Shown: piece by piece, positions 57,301 to 64,000 of the stretch
Numbering within the stretch: position 1 is the first letter of the stretch
Layout: each line of letters starts with the position of its first letter
Source: Stappia indica
GTDB lineage: Bacteria > Pseudomonadota > Alphaproteobacteria > Rhizobiales > Stappiaceae
Assembly: GCF_001696535.1 (NCBI RefSeq)
Contig: NZ_MBQE01000001.1
Location: 1,054,001 to 1,118,000 of the forward strand
Reading direction: 5' to 3'
Length of the DNA: 64,000 nt
The notes under the pieces: model-generated
Told to the model about the DNA's origin: nothing
The model's database searches: none
Seen by the model: only the letters and a program-made list of their open reading frames with translations
Program-made: the position numbers and the translations under genes

Positions 57301-57796
57301 AGAAGAACTCCGACTGCGCCGGGAGGATCGAGGACTTGGCGAGGTGATCGTCGCCCGCCAGCGCCAGCACGCCGCCATTGGCCGCCGTGCCGCTGGCATT
57401 GGCCTGGCGCAGCACGTCGCCGGCGCGGTCGACGCCGGGCGCCTTGCCGTACCAGATGCCGAAGACGCCGTCGTAATCGCTGCCCTTGCCGTGATGGGCG
57501 ACCTTCTGGCTGCCCCAGACGGCGGTGGCGCCGAGCTCCTCGTTGACGCCGGGCTTGAACACGATGTCGGCCGGCGCGAGATGGCGCTTCGCACGCACCA
57601 GCTCGGTGTCGAAGCCGGCGAGCGGCGATCCGCGATAGCCGGAGATGAAGCCGCCGGTCTTCAGCCCGCTCGCCCGGTCGAGCCGGCTGCGGTCGAGGGC
57701 GAGGCGCACGAGAGCCTGAATGCCGGTCAGGTAGACACGGCCGTCGTTGGAGACGTATTTGTCGTCGAGGGAGACAGAGCGCGTGATGGCGTTCAT
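54302..57796 (-). CDS. Fused indolepyruvate ferredoxin oxidoreductase
   Basis: The 1164-residue enzyme decarboxylates 2-keto acids from amino acids such as tryptophan, phenylalanine or tyrosine and reduces ferredoxin. It has an N-terminal 2-oxoacid-binding domain (GGFISGYRGSPLAGFD near residue 48), a thiamine-diphosphate domain (GDGTYFHSGILA near residue 500), and an iron-sulfur region (CEGCGDCSVQSNC, CNKDFSCAKGFC). The gamma-type C-terminal domain is AGIGGAGVTTTAAVLAMAAH. The single-chain form is typical of aerobic proteobacteria. It is divergent from an Lrp gene, its likely regulator. Confidence 0.93.
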   Translation of the reverse strand: MNAITRSVSLDDKYVSNDGRVYLTGIQALVRLALDRSRLDRASGLKTGGFISGYRGSPLAGFDTELVRAKRHLAPADIVFKPGVNEELGATAVWGSQKVAHHGKGSDYDGVFGIWYGKAPGVDRAGDVLRQANASGTAANGGVLALAGDDHLAKSSILPAQSEFFFQHVEMPVLNPSDIQEVLDYGLHGFAMSRFSGLWSGLICLADTMDASATISVDPARLDFVFPEDRDPRRHDDLNRVLLLGNRLETERLLRDVRIPAARAYVRANGLDRVAFGASRPRIGIVATGKAYRDLRQAFELIGLTEERARDIGLAIYKVAMPWPLEPIGLSNFGRGLERLLIVEHKRAFLEPQIKEIAYGWPDHARPAIWGKMTPQGNPFLSDLLELAVAEIIPALLAFLPADFVTAEMRAVAERMNRQVMWSQGHAERAARVPYFCSGCPHSSSTVVPEGARAMPGIGCHAMTEIPGRTTDGQIAMGGEGVLWVGQSEFARDSHVFANVGDGTYFHSGILAIRQAVASKVPITYKILYNDAVAMTGGQPVDGTLTVPQLTRQLEAEGVERVVVVSEEPDAYVGRRDLAPGTDVFHRDELMRVQEELQQIVGVTVLIYDQTCAAEKRRRRKRGNFADPDMRLFINERVCEGCGDCSVQSNCISIEPLATPFGEKRRINQSSCNKDFSCAKGFCPSFVEVEGASLRRAEASGLDLAALVAELPEAGVAGLETTLNLLIAGIGGAGVTTTAAVLAMAAHIDGKQASTLDMTGLAQKGGPVTSHLRFSTADRAIEGPRIPTASLDVLLASDMVVATNAEQLALIDRERTAGFANSRVAPTAEFVMKQTLSFDEARMLKTLDEACPLFAGHDIARIAEALFGDAIYANMMLVGMAHQAGRLPLTTTALDTAIRLNGAAVEKNLSAFHAGRVLFAAPDKILAGLPAANAVDPAGEMDLDTRIAFLARELAAYQDEGYAQRFLDAVASVRAADERAGNGTMRLTRTLADGLYRAMAYKDEYEVARLYSQPDFRARLEAQFDSPRKLKVLLAPPLISRSLDPRTGRPRKIAFGPWIFTAFRLLAKAKRLRGGAFDPFGRTEERRMEREFARLCLADAVRIAGLVGTANYGLLVELARVADTVRGFGPVKEANHAKAMARREALLAQLAPEGEGSPVMEAAE

Positions 57797-57964
57797 GGAG
57801 ACGGCCTCCTCATCCGTCCAAGAGGGTCGCGCGCGAGGGGGCGTGAAGCGCCCGCACCCCGCGCAAGCTGCTGGGACCCAATATGCTCCTTCTATGAGTG
57901 AAATTCTGTGCTATCGTGCCCGAAAGAGACCCTAAAACCGCACGGAATTTCCCCTCGACAGCTC

Positions 57965-58444
57965 ATGAGCGAAAAAAACCTTCTGGATCCGTCCGATATC
58001 CGCGTGCTGCAGATCATGCAGCGGGATGCCTCCCTCTCCATCGCCGAAATCGCCCGCGAGGCGGGCATGAGCCAGACCCCGTGCTGGCGCCGCATCAAGA
58101 AGCTCAAGGAGACCGGCGTGATCCGCCAGGTCGTCGCCGTGGTCGACCGGGAAGCGGTCGGGCTCGGCTTCGTCGCCTATGCCTTCGTCAAGCTGGCGGT
58201 GCCCAGCCGCGAGAACATGGAGACCTTCGACAAGCTGCTGCAGCGCTGGCCGGAGGTGGTGATCTGCGAGCGCATCACCGGCGCGGTCGACTACCTGATC
58301 AAGGTCGTCGCCAGCGACATCAAGGCCTATGACGACTTCCTGCGGCTGAAGCTGCTCGACAACACGCTGGTCTCCGACGTGCAGTCGCGCATCGTCGTCA
58401 GCACGGTGAAGCACACGGTGGCGCTGCCGATTCGCGAGACGTGA
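57965..58444 (+). CDS. Lrp/AsnC family transcriptional regulator
   Basis: The 159-residue protein has an N-terminal winged helix (LDPSDIRVLQIMQRDASLSIAEIAREAGMSQTPCWRRIKKL region) and a C-terminal ligand-binding domain (VICERITGAVDYLIKVVASDIKAYDDFL). Lrp proteins sense amino acids and often control the adjacent amino-acid gene; here that is the divergent fused indolepyruvate oxidoreductase, 168 bases away. The ATG at 57965 fits the family start, though its ribosome-binding site is weak. Confidence 0.9.
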   Translation: MSEKNLLDPSDIRVLQIMQRDASLSIAEIAREAGMSQTPCWRRIKKLKETGVIRQVVAVVDREAVGLGFVAYAFVKLAVPSRENMETFDKLLQRWPEVVICERITGAVDYLIKVVASDIKAYDDFLRLKLLDNTLVSDVQSRIVVSTVKHTVALPIRET

Positions 58445-58463
58445 GGGGGAAGCGCCGCAATCC

Positions 58464-58745
58464 CCACCGCTGTCATGCCTGCGAAGGCAGGCATCCAGTA
58501 TCCGCCGGGGCGTGTGGGGTTGCGAAAGCGGATGCCTCTCGGCGAAGGGCGTTCGCGGCAGTGACGAGGTCTGAGCCGAACCGCTCGGGGGTACTGGTTC
58601 CCGGTCTTCGGCTGCGCCGAAACCGGGATGACACACGGTGTGTGGGCGCGCGTGGGCGCATCCTCGCGGCCGCTCTGGAAATCAATAGGCCCCGGCTCTC
58701 CGGCTTCGCCTGCGGCCGGGGTGACGGCAGAGGGAATGGGAGGCC
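58464..58745. repeat. REPIN-like element, copy 1
   Basis: The first hairpin pairs ATGCCTGC (58475-58482) with GCAGGCAT (58487-58494) around GAAG. The second pairs TCCCGGT (58599-58605) with ACCGGGA (58622-58628), and has an inner TTCGGC/GCCGAA stem. Their outer ends (ATCCAGTA and TACTGG) face each other, which is the inverted arrangement of a REPIN. A third hairpin, CCCCGGC/GCCGGGG (58690-58696/58715-58721), follows. Confidence 0.75.
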
Positions 58746-58844
58746 ATGCCCCTCTCTCAGGCCGTCATCCCGTGCAAGGCGCAGCCGCGACCCGGCACCC
58801 ATTGGCACCCTCGGCAAGCGTGAGGCGGGAGCGCTTCGCCACCT

Positions 58845-59126
58845 CCACCGCTGTCATGCCTGCGAAGGCAGGCATCCAGTATCCGCCGGGGTGTGTGGGT
58901 TTGCGAAAGCGGCGGCCCCTCGACGAAGAGCGCTTGCGACAACGCCGAGGTCTGAGCCGAACCGCTCGGGGTTACTGGATCCCGGTCTTCGGCTTCGCCG
59001 AAACCGGGATGACACACGGTGTGTGGGCGCGCGTGGGCGTGTCCTCACTGCCGCTCTGGAAACCAATAGGCCCCGGCACTCCGGCTTCGCCTGCGGCCGG
59101 GGTGACGGCAGAGGGGATGGGAGGCC
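58845..59126. repeat. REPIN-like element, copy 2
   Basis: It repeats copy 1 at an exact 381-base offset with scattered substitutions and the same three hairpins. The second hairpin is a better match here (TACTGGATCCCGGT). The flanking spacer between the two REP units has diverged most. Confidence 0.75.
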
Positions 59127-59268
59127 GTGCGCCTCCCCTCAGCCAATGGTCGCATCCGCTTGACCCTGCACGCGGACAGGGCAGAGTGGCGGCGCGCGGG
59201 TGCAGGCTCGCGATGCCGCAATCGGGTGCGGCGCATTCGGGAAACACCACTTCGGGAAAGGACAGACG

Positions 59269-59730
59269 ATGGGACACACTGCCGGGCCGCTGACGGGGAG
59301 CTGCCGCTGCGGGGCGACCACGATCGCGATCACCGCCGATCCGCTGATGACCGCCGCCTGCCATTGCCGGGGCTGCCAGAAGATGAGCTCCAGCGCCTTT
59401 TCGCTGACCGCGATGGTGCCGGCCGAGGCGTTTTCCGTCACCGCCGGCGAGCCGGTGAAGGGCGGCATCCAGGGGCCGCAGCTCGACCATTATTTCTGCC
59501 CGTTCTGCAAGACATGGATGTTCACCCGCATCACCGGCTTCGAGGCGGTGGTCAACGTCCGCCCGACCATGTTCGACGACGAGCGCTGGTCGCGCCCCTT
59601 CATGGAAACGATGACGGCGGAAAAGCTCGCCTGGGTCGAGCTGCCGGTGGCGCGCAGCTTCGAAGGTTTCCCGCCGCCGGAAGAGTTTCCCCAGCTGATC
59701 GCGGAGTTCGCCGCGCGCGACGGCGCCTAG
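59269..59730 (+). CDS. GFA family zinc protein
   Basis: The 153-residue protein has the GFA (glutathione-dependent formaldehyde-activating) zinc-binding pattern: SCRCG, CHCRGCQKMSSSAFSL and FCPFCKTWMFTR. Most GFA-family proteins have no shown link to formaldehyde, so only the family is claimed. GAAAGGA precedes the ATG at 59269. The upstream DNA is the REP-like array. It converges on the FAD oxidoreductase gene with a four-base overlap. Confidence 0.88.
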   Translation: MGHTAGPLTGSCRCGATTIAITADPLMTAACHCRGCQKMSSSAFSLTAMVPAEAFSVTAGEPVKGGIQGPQLDHYFCPFCKTWMFTRITGFEAVVNVRPTMFDDERWSRPFMETMTAEKLAWVELPVARSFEGFPPPEEFPQLIAEFAARDGA

Positions 59731-60992
59731 CCGACCAGGAAGCGCGAGGGCGAATAGGGCTGCGGGTCGGCCAGCGGCAGCATGTCGGTGACGAGGTCGG
59801 CCAGCAGCCGCGCCATCGCGGGGGCGAGGGAAAAGCCGTCGCGCATGTGGCCGACCGACAGCCACAGGCCCGGCATGCCGGGCATTTCGCCGACGATCGG
59901 CAGTTGGTCCGGCACGAAGACGCGCACGCCCGCGACCGGCAGGTCCTCCACCGCAGAGCCGAGCGGCAGCAGCCCCTTGGCGATGGACGCGGCCCGGTGC
60001 AGGGCATTGGCGCGCACCGGAACGCCGGCAAGCGCGCGGGCCGTCGACATCAGCTCCGTGCCGCCGACCAGCCGCAGCCCGCGCTCCATCGGCGTCAGCG
60101 TGAAGCCGCCCTCCTGATCCGTGACCGGGCGGGTCAGCGACACGCCGGACACGGCGCGAAAGTGGCGATGATAGGTGCGGCAGGCGGCCAGCGGCATGGA
60201 CAGGCCGAAGCGCGCCAGCACCGGCGTCACACCCGCGCCCAGCGCCAGCACGACGATGGGTGCGCCGACCTCGCCGCGCACGGTACGCAGCGCATAGCCC
60301 TGCCGCGTGTCGAGAAGCGTCGCGGCATCGCCGATCTCCACCTCCCCGCCCCGCTCGCGGAAGAGCCGGCCATAGGCCTTGGCAACGCCGCCGGGCGAGG
60401 AGACCGACTGGCTCTCCGGCCAGTAGATCGCCGCTTCCTCCAGCGAGCGCAGATGCGGCTCGAGGCGGACGATCTCGACCGCATCGAGATCCGAATAGGG
60501 CACGCCGAGAATGCGGGCGAAATGCCGGTCGATCTCGGCCAGTTCGCAGGCGCGGGGCGAGCGCAGCAGCTTGATCCAGCCGGTGCGGCGGAAGAAGCGC
60601 AGGGCGCTGGCCGCCCGCGCCAGGGCGAGATGCTCGGCCGCCGCCACCGCCTGCAACGGGGCGAGCGCGCGGGCGGCACGCGCCACCGCCGCCGGCTGGG
60701 CGGCAAGCCGGCATTCGGCGAAGAAACGCGACAGGTCGGGCAGCGAGCGCGAATCGATGCCGAAGCCCCGGCGCCGGGTCAGCGCGCTGCCGACGATGCC
60801 CGGCAGGGTCAACGGCACGGGCACCGGCGAGTAGCCGTCGCGGCCCAAAAGCCCGTCATTGCCCCGGGTTGCGTCCTCTCCCGGCGCATCCCGGTCGACG
60901 AGAAGCACGCGCAGGCCCCGCCCCTGCAGGTGCAGGGCGGCACTCGTTCCGGTGATGCCGGCGCCAAGGACGATCGCGTCGAAGCTGCGCAT
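59727..60992 (-). CDS. FAD-dependent oxidoreductase (D-amino-acid dehydrogenase DadA-like)
   Basis: The 421-residue protein has an N-terminal FAD-binding fold, VLGAGITGTSAALHLQGRGLRVLLVDRD. The DAO-type C-terminal block is ALGAGVTPVLARFG, GFTLTPMERGLRLVGGTEL, PDQLPIVGEMPG and the final VGHMRDGFSLAPAMARLLADL. DadA oxidises D-amino acids in catabolism, but glycine- or sarcosine-oxidase-like activity is possible. The ATG at 60992 was used; a GTG at 61013 with AAGGCG before it is a real alternative. It is divergent from the BASS transporter gene. Confidence 0.83.
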   Translation of the reverse strand: MRSFDAIVLGAGITGTSAALHLQGRGLRVLLVDRDAPGEDATRGNDGLLGRDGYSPVPVPLTLPGIVGSALTRRRGFGIDSRSLPDLSRFFAECRLAAQPAAVARAARALAPLQAVAAAEHLALARAASALRFFRRTGWIKLLRSPRACELAEIDRHFARILGVPYSDLDAVEIVRLEPHLRSLEEAAIYWPESQSVSSPGGVAKAYGRLFRERGGEVEIGDAATLLDTRQGYALRTVRGEVGAPIVVLALGAGVTPVLARFGLSMPLAACRTYHRHFRAVSGVSLTRPVTDQEGGFTLTPMERGLRLVGGTELMSTARALAGVPVRANALHRAASIAKGLLPLGSAVEDLPVAGVRVFVPDQLPIVGEMPGMPGLWLSVGHMRDGFSLAPAMARLLADLVTDMLPLADPQPYSPSRFLVG

Positions 60993-61123
60993 ACGCTTTT
61001 CGACACCGTTCACAATCGCCTTGCAAGTGGAAGACGCTCTCCACGATACTCAAGGTCCTGAAATTGTTCCCGCCCGGCGCCGTTGCGGCGCCACACGCCT
61101 CCTTTTTTCGGAAAGTGTCCGAC

Positions 61124-62122
61124 ATGCCGGCACTCGCCCTGCCGCTCTCCCTTCTTGCCTGGCTCGGACGCCAGGGCACCCGGGCCGTCGCGATCAGCGC
61201 CCTGCTCGGCATGGTGCTGCCGCCGCTCTCGGCGCTGTTCCGTCCGCTGGTCGAGGAAGCGATCTTCGTGCTGCTGGTGCTGGCCTTCCTGCGGGTCGAT
61301 CCGGTCGCCGTGGTCGCCCATGTCCGCCGGCCGAAACTGGTGGCCCTGTCGCTGGTGTGGATGCTGCTGGCCGTGCCGATCGCTGTCGGGCTCCTGCTCA
61401 AGGTCAGCGGCCTGACCGCCCTGCATCCCGACATCGCGCTGGCCGCCTTCATCGTCACCGCCGCCCCGCCGATCATGTCGGCGCCGGCCTTCATCGCGCT
61501 GATCGGCCTCGACGGAGCGCTGTCGCTGGCGCTGGTGGGCTGCGGCATGCTGCTGACGCCGATCACCGCGCCGCTGATCGGCGGGCTGCTGCTCGGCGAG
61601 AGCCTGCCCATCGACGCCTTCGCGCTCGGCCTGCGCCTGACCGGGCTGCTCGCCGCCTCCGCCGGCATGGCGCTGCTGATTCGCCGCTTTGCCGGCAATG
61701 CCCGCGTCGTCGGCGCCAAGGAGCATATCGACGGGCTGAACGTGCTGATCCTGTTCATCTTCGCCGTGGCGGTGATGGACGGTGTCGCCGAGCGCTTCAT
61801 GGCAGCTCCCCTGTTCACCCTGGCGGTGGCGGCGCTGACCTTTGCCGTGGCGCTGACCCAGATGGGGGTGACGCTGCTGGTCTTCTCGCGGGTGCGCCGC
61901 GACCAGGGCTTCGTCATCGGCCACGCGGTCGGCAACCGCAACATGGGCCTCCTGGTCGCCGCGCTGGGCGGAACGCTGCCGGATCTCGCCTGGCTGTATT
62001 TCGGGCTCGGCCAGCTGCCGATCTACCTGCTGCCCTGGCTGCTCAAGCCGCTGGCCAACCGCATCGCCGCCGATCAGGCGGAACGTGACCGGGATCACGG
62101 AAGCGCCGCGCCCGGCGGCTAG
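61124..62122 (+). CDS. Bile acid:sodium symporter (BASS) family membrane protein
   Basis: The 332-residue membrane protein has about nine to ten helices and fits the BASS fold: FIVTAAPPIMSAPAFIALIGLDGALSLALVGCGMLLTPITAPLI in the first half and GHAVGNRNMGLLVAALGG in the second, the usual crossover regions. The substrate is not a bile acid in bacteria; pyruvate or pantoate-type acids are possible. The ATG at 61124 follows GGAAAG. It is divergent from the DadA-like gene, so the two may share a regulator. Confidence 0.8.
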   Translation: MPALALPLSLLAWLGRQGTRAVAISALLGMVLPPLSALFRPLVEEAIFVLLVLAFLRVDPVAVVAHVRRPKLVALSLVWMLLAVPIAVGLLLKVSGLTALHPDIALAAFIVTAAPPIMSAPAFIALIGLDGALSLALVGCGMLLTPITAPLIGGLLLGESLPIDAFALGLRLTGLLAASAGMALLIRRFAGNARVVGAKEHIDGLNVLILFIFAVAVMDGVAERFMAAPLFTLAVAALTFAVALTQMGVTLLVFSRVRRDQGFVIGHAVGNRNMGLLVAALGGTLPDLAWLYFGLGQLPIYLLPWLLKPLANRIAADQAERDRDHGSAAPGG

Positions 62123-62161
62123 TCTGGCGGGCACCGCAACCCCGACCCGGGAGACTGGCCC

Positions 62162-62938
62162 ATGCGCCGCCTGACGCCGAAAGCCCGCACCCTTGCCGCC
62201 GCGCCGCTGGCGGCCACCGCCTTCGCCCTGCTGGTCTCGCTCGGCACCACGCCGGCCTTTGCCGGCGACTATGCGCGGGTCGACGTGATGGGCTTTTCGG
62301 CAGATGGCAACCGCTTCGCCTTCGAGGAATACGGCACGCAGGACGGCTCCGGCTTCCCCTATTCCAACATTTACGTGTTCGACGTCGACCGGGACGCCTG
62401 GCTCGGCAGCAGCCCGTTCCGCCGGCTCGACGAGACGGGCGATGCAACGCCCGCACAGGCGCAGGCCGCACTGGAGCGCACCCGCGAGGCCAATCGCGAA
62501 GAGGCATGGGACCTGATCGTTTCGGCCGGGATTGCCGGCCGCGGCGACACGGTGGCGCACAACCCGCCGACCGAGCGCGGCGCCGATCCGCACCTGATGA
62601 TCGCCTCGATGCGCCCGGACGTGCCCGCCTTCGGCCCGCAGGTGGAATTGCGCCTGACCGAGCACGCCGTGGAGCGCCCGGCGCGCTGCCCGGACGGCTT
62701 CGGCGGGATGAAGGGCTTCCGCCTGACGCTGACGCTCGAGGGCGAAACGCGGGTGCTCAACGACGATGCCCGCCTGCCGCAAAGCCGGGGCTGCGCGCTC
62801 GGCTACCGGATCGAGCGGCTGGTGCTGCATCACCCGGTGAACGGGGGACCGGCGTCCTTCGCGGTGATCGTGCTGGTGGAGCAGGTCGGCTTCGAGGGGC
62901 CGGACGGCCGGCATCTGGCGATCACCGGGCGGCTTTAG
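62162..62938 (+). CDS. DUF2259 exported protein
   Basis: The 258-residue protein has a signal peptide (ending TPAFAG near residue 35). The DUF2259 pattern follows: VDVMGFSADGNRFAFEEYGTQDGSGFPYSNIYVFDVDRD, then CPDGFGGMKGFRLTL and GCALGYRIERLVLH. It is probably periplasmic; no function is known. It begins 39 bases after the BASS gene and may be on the same transcript. Confidence 0.82.
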   Translation: MRRLTPKARTLAAAPLAATAFALLVSLGTTPAFAGDYARVDVMGFSADGNRFAFEEYGTQDGSGFPYSNIYVFDVDRDAWLGSSPFRRLDETGDATPAQAQAALERTREANREEAWDLIVSAGIAGRGDTVAHNPPTERGADPHLMIASMRPDVPAFGPQVELRLTEHAVERPARCPDGFGGMKGFRLTLTLEGETRVLNDDARLPQSRGCALGYRIERLVLHHPVNGGPASFAVIVLVEQVGFEGPDGRHLAITGRL

Positions 62939-63041
62939 GACGCACGCGGGTGCGGACGCGGTGCTTGTGGCACCGGGGTGCCTGTGATAGCGGCTTGCGC
63001 CAGATCAGCCTCCCCAAGGTCACACATCGGAGCCGCCGCCC

Positions 63042-63719
63042 ATGACCCGCCCCGTCGTCATTGCCCCGTCCATGCTCGCCTCGGACTTTTCCGCCTTCGG
63101 ACAGGAAGTGCGCGACGTGGTGGAGGCCGGCGCCGACTGGATCCATCTCGACGTGATGGACGGGCATTTCGTGCCCAATATCAGCTTCGGTCCGGACGTC
63201 ATCAAGGCGATGCGCCGGCACACCGACAAGGTGTTCGACACGCATCTGATGATCGCCCCGTGCGATGCCTATCTGGAGGCCTTCGCCAAGGCCGGCTCCG
63301 ACATCATCACCGTGCATGCCGAGGCCGGACCGCATCTCGACCGCTCGCTGCAGGCGATCCGCGCGCTCGGCAAGAAGGCCGGCGTCTCGCTGAACCCGGC
63401 AACGCCGGAAAGCGTCATCGAATACGTGCTCGACCGCCTCGACCTGGTACTGGTGATGAGCGTCAACCCGGGCTTCGGCGGCCAGTCCTTCATCCCGGCG
63501 ATGGTCGACAAGGTCGCCCGCATCAAGGCGATGATCGGCGACCGGCCGATCGACATCGAGGTCGACGGCGGCGTCACTGCGCAAACCGCGCCGCTGGTCG
63601 CCAAAGCCGGCGCCAATGTGCTGGTCGCCGGCTCGGCCGTGTTCAAGGGCGAGGGCGTTGCCGGCTACCGCGCCAATATCGAGGCGATCCGCAAGGCCGC
63701 CGACGCGGCCGCGGCCTGA
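63042..63719 (+). CDS. rpe: Ribulose-phosphate 3-epimerase
   Basis: Rpe interconverts ribulose 5-phosphate and xylulose 5-phosphate in the pentose phosphate and Calvin cycles. The 225-residue TIM barrel has [65 protein letters not shown] and [15 protein letters not shown]. The metal-binding histidine/aspartate residues and the phosphate loop are intact. It is 103 bases after the DUF2259 gene. Confidence 0.96.
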   Translation: MTRPVVIAPSMLASDFSAFGQEVRDVVEAGADWIHLDVMDGHFVPNISFGPDVIKAMRRHTDKVFDTHLMIAPCDAYLEAFAKAGSDIITVHAEAGPHLDRSLQAIRALGKKAGVSLNPATPESVIEYVLDRLDLVLVMSVNPGFGGQSFIPAMVDKVARIKAMIGDRPIDIEVDGGVTAQTAPLVAKAGANVLVAGSAVFKGEGVAGYRANIEAIRKAADAAAA

Positions 63720-63776
63720 ATTAGCCGCCTTCCCTTCCGCTTGACCGGCTGCCCGGCGCGGCCGACAGTCGGCGAA

Positions 63777-64000
63777 ATGCGCCGGGCACTGCCGCCCGGC
63801 GCGAGAATGGAATGGATCCGACACGTGCGACCGCTCGTCTTCGCCATCGCCTGGGCCGCCTTCATCGGCCTGACGGAGACCGCGCTCACCTTCTGGCGCG
63901 GCGAAGCCCTGACGGGCCGCTCGGCCGGGGTCGTCACCGTGTTCACGGTCAGCGCGTTCCTCGGCGCCTTCTGTGCCTGGGGGCTGGCGAGCCTGCTCAC
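63777..64000 (+). CDS. Membrane protein, 5' end only (cut by window edge)
   Basis: The reading frame is open from ATG 63777 (or 63807, 30 bases later, in frame) to the end of the window. It begins with two membrane segments (PLVFAIAWAAFIGLTE and VTVFTVSAFLGAFCAWGLA, at about residues 18-34 and 52-71). Too little is visible to name a family. It lies 57 bases after rpe on the same strand. Confidence 0.6.
   Translation, partial: MRRALPPGARMEWIRHVRPLVFAIAWAAFIGLTETALTFWRGEALTGRSAGVVTVFTVSAFLGAFCAWGLASLL

Larger units (their letters stand above)
58445..59268. repeat. Non-coding 0.8-kb array of REP-like hairpins
   Basis: No gene is evident. The region holds two near-identical 282-base direct repeats (58464-58745 and 58845-59126) that stay aligned at an offset of 381 bases with no net insertion or deletion. 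Each has a GTCAT...ATCCAGTA hairpin, an oppositely oriented TACTGG...GGGATGAC hairpin, and a CCCCGGC...GCCGGGGTGAC hairpin. Between the two repeats a fourth element, GTCATCCCGTGC..., begins near 58773. This resembles intergenic REP/REPIN-type repeats, which spread with help from a transposase encoded elsewhere. Confidence 0.8.

Noticed and set aside
54068-57901. A 1277-codon open frame on the + strand opposite the indolepyruvate oxidoreductase
   Set aside because: It is a GC-driven shadow. Its translation is a low-information mix of H, R, G, A and D, while the - strand frame has complete enzyme motifs.
58464-59126. Direct repeats taken as a CRISPR array
   Set aside because: There are only two long imperfect copies containing hairpins. 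There are no short regular repeats with unique spacers, and no cas genes.

Overview
This is a high-GC stretch of chromosome that reads as ordinary housekeeping and accessory DNA of a free-living alphaproteobacterium. The lineage call rests on families I recognise as typical of that class (DUF3126, Usg, the zf-CHCC zinc-finger protein, the BTLCP peptidase, a fused indolepyruvate oxidoreductase) and on three exact TTAA-N7-TTAA boxes of the CtrA type. Overall gene content suggests Hyphomicrobiales, perhaps a Stappia/Labrenzia-like bacterium; that last step is an impression, not a demonstrated placement. I see no prophage, insertion sequence or CRISPR array.

Layout. 1-5.5 kb: a periplasmic BTLCP peptidase, a gamma-carbonic anhydrase, small unknown proteins, serine acetyltransferase (cysE) and an enoyl-CoA hydratase-like protein. 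5.5-6 kb: non-coding DNA with an imperfect direct repeat and a CtrA-type box. 6-19 kb: two overlapping alpha/beta hydrolases, a zinc-finger protein, a FAD monooxygenase, a CinA-type protein, gpt, an L,D-transpeptidase lipoprotein, sfsA-trkH, mgtC, a Ca/Na exchanger, a Tat-exported class V aminotransferase, and a DUF2231/soluble sugar dehydrogenase pair. 19.4-19.75 kb: a tRNA-Leu(UAA) gene split in its anticodon by a 207-nt group I intron. This is the most striking element of the window.

20-40 kb: map-radC, a phasin-like protein, a MaoC-phosphate acyltransferase/ackA pair, glutathione peroxidase, a photolyase with DUF2256, a CHASE4-GGDEF-EAL protein, ppdK-meaB, a TPR protein with ispE, purU, a polyprenyl diphosphate synthase, and DUF2007 with a TrmN6-like methyltransferase. 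40-45.5 kb: an AT-rich orphan membrane gene, usg, a MoxR/CoxE pair, lrgAB and a second L,D-transpeptidase. 45.6-51.2 kb: a complete branched-chain amino-acid ABC transporter (livHMGF, a small membrane protein, livK), with a GcvA-type LysR gene divergent from it. 52.7-64 kb: a flavin reductase, a P1/DmpA peptidase, a fused indolepyruvate:ferredoxin oxidoreductase divergent from an Lrp regulator, an 0.8-kb array of REP-like hairpins, a GFA protein, a DadA-like oxidase, a BASS transporter, DUF2259, rpe, and a membrane protein cut by the window end.

Taken together, the genes serve amino-acid uptake and breakdown (liv, iorAB, Lrp, DadA-like), acyl-CoA/acetate and C3-C4 metabolism (ackA/pta, ppdK, meaB), isoprenoid/quinone synthesis (ispE, polyprenyl synthase), cell-envelope work (two L,D-transpeptidases, LrgAB) and DNA repair (photolyase). 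The genes are tightly packed, with many ATGA or GTGA overlaps. All calls come from reading the sequence; no database search was run.
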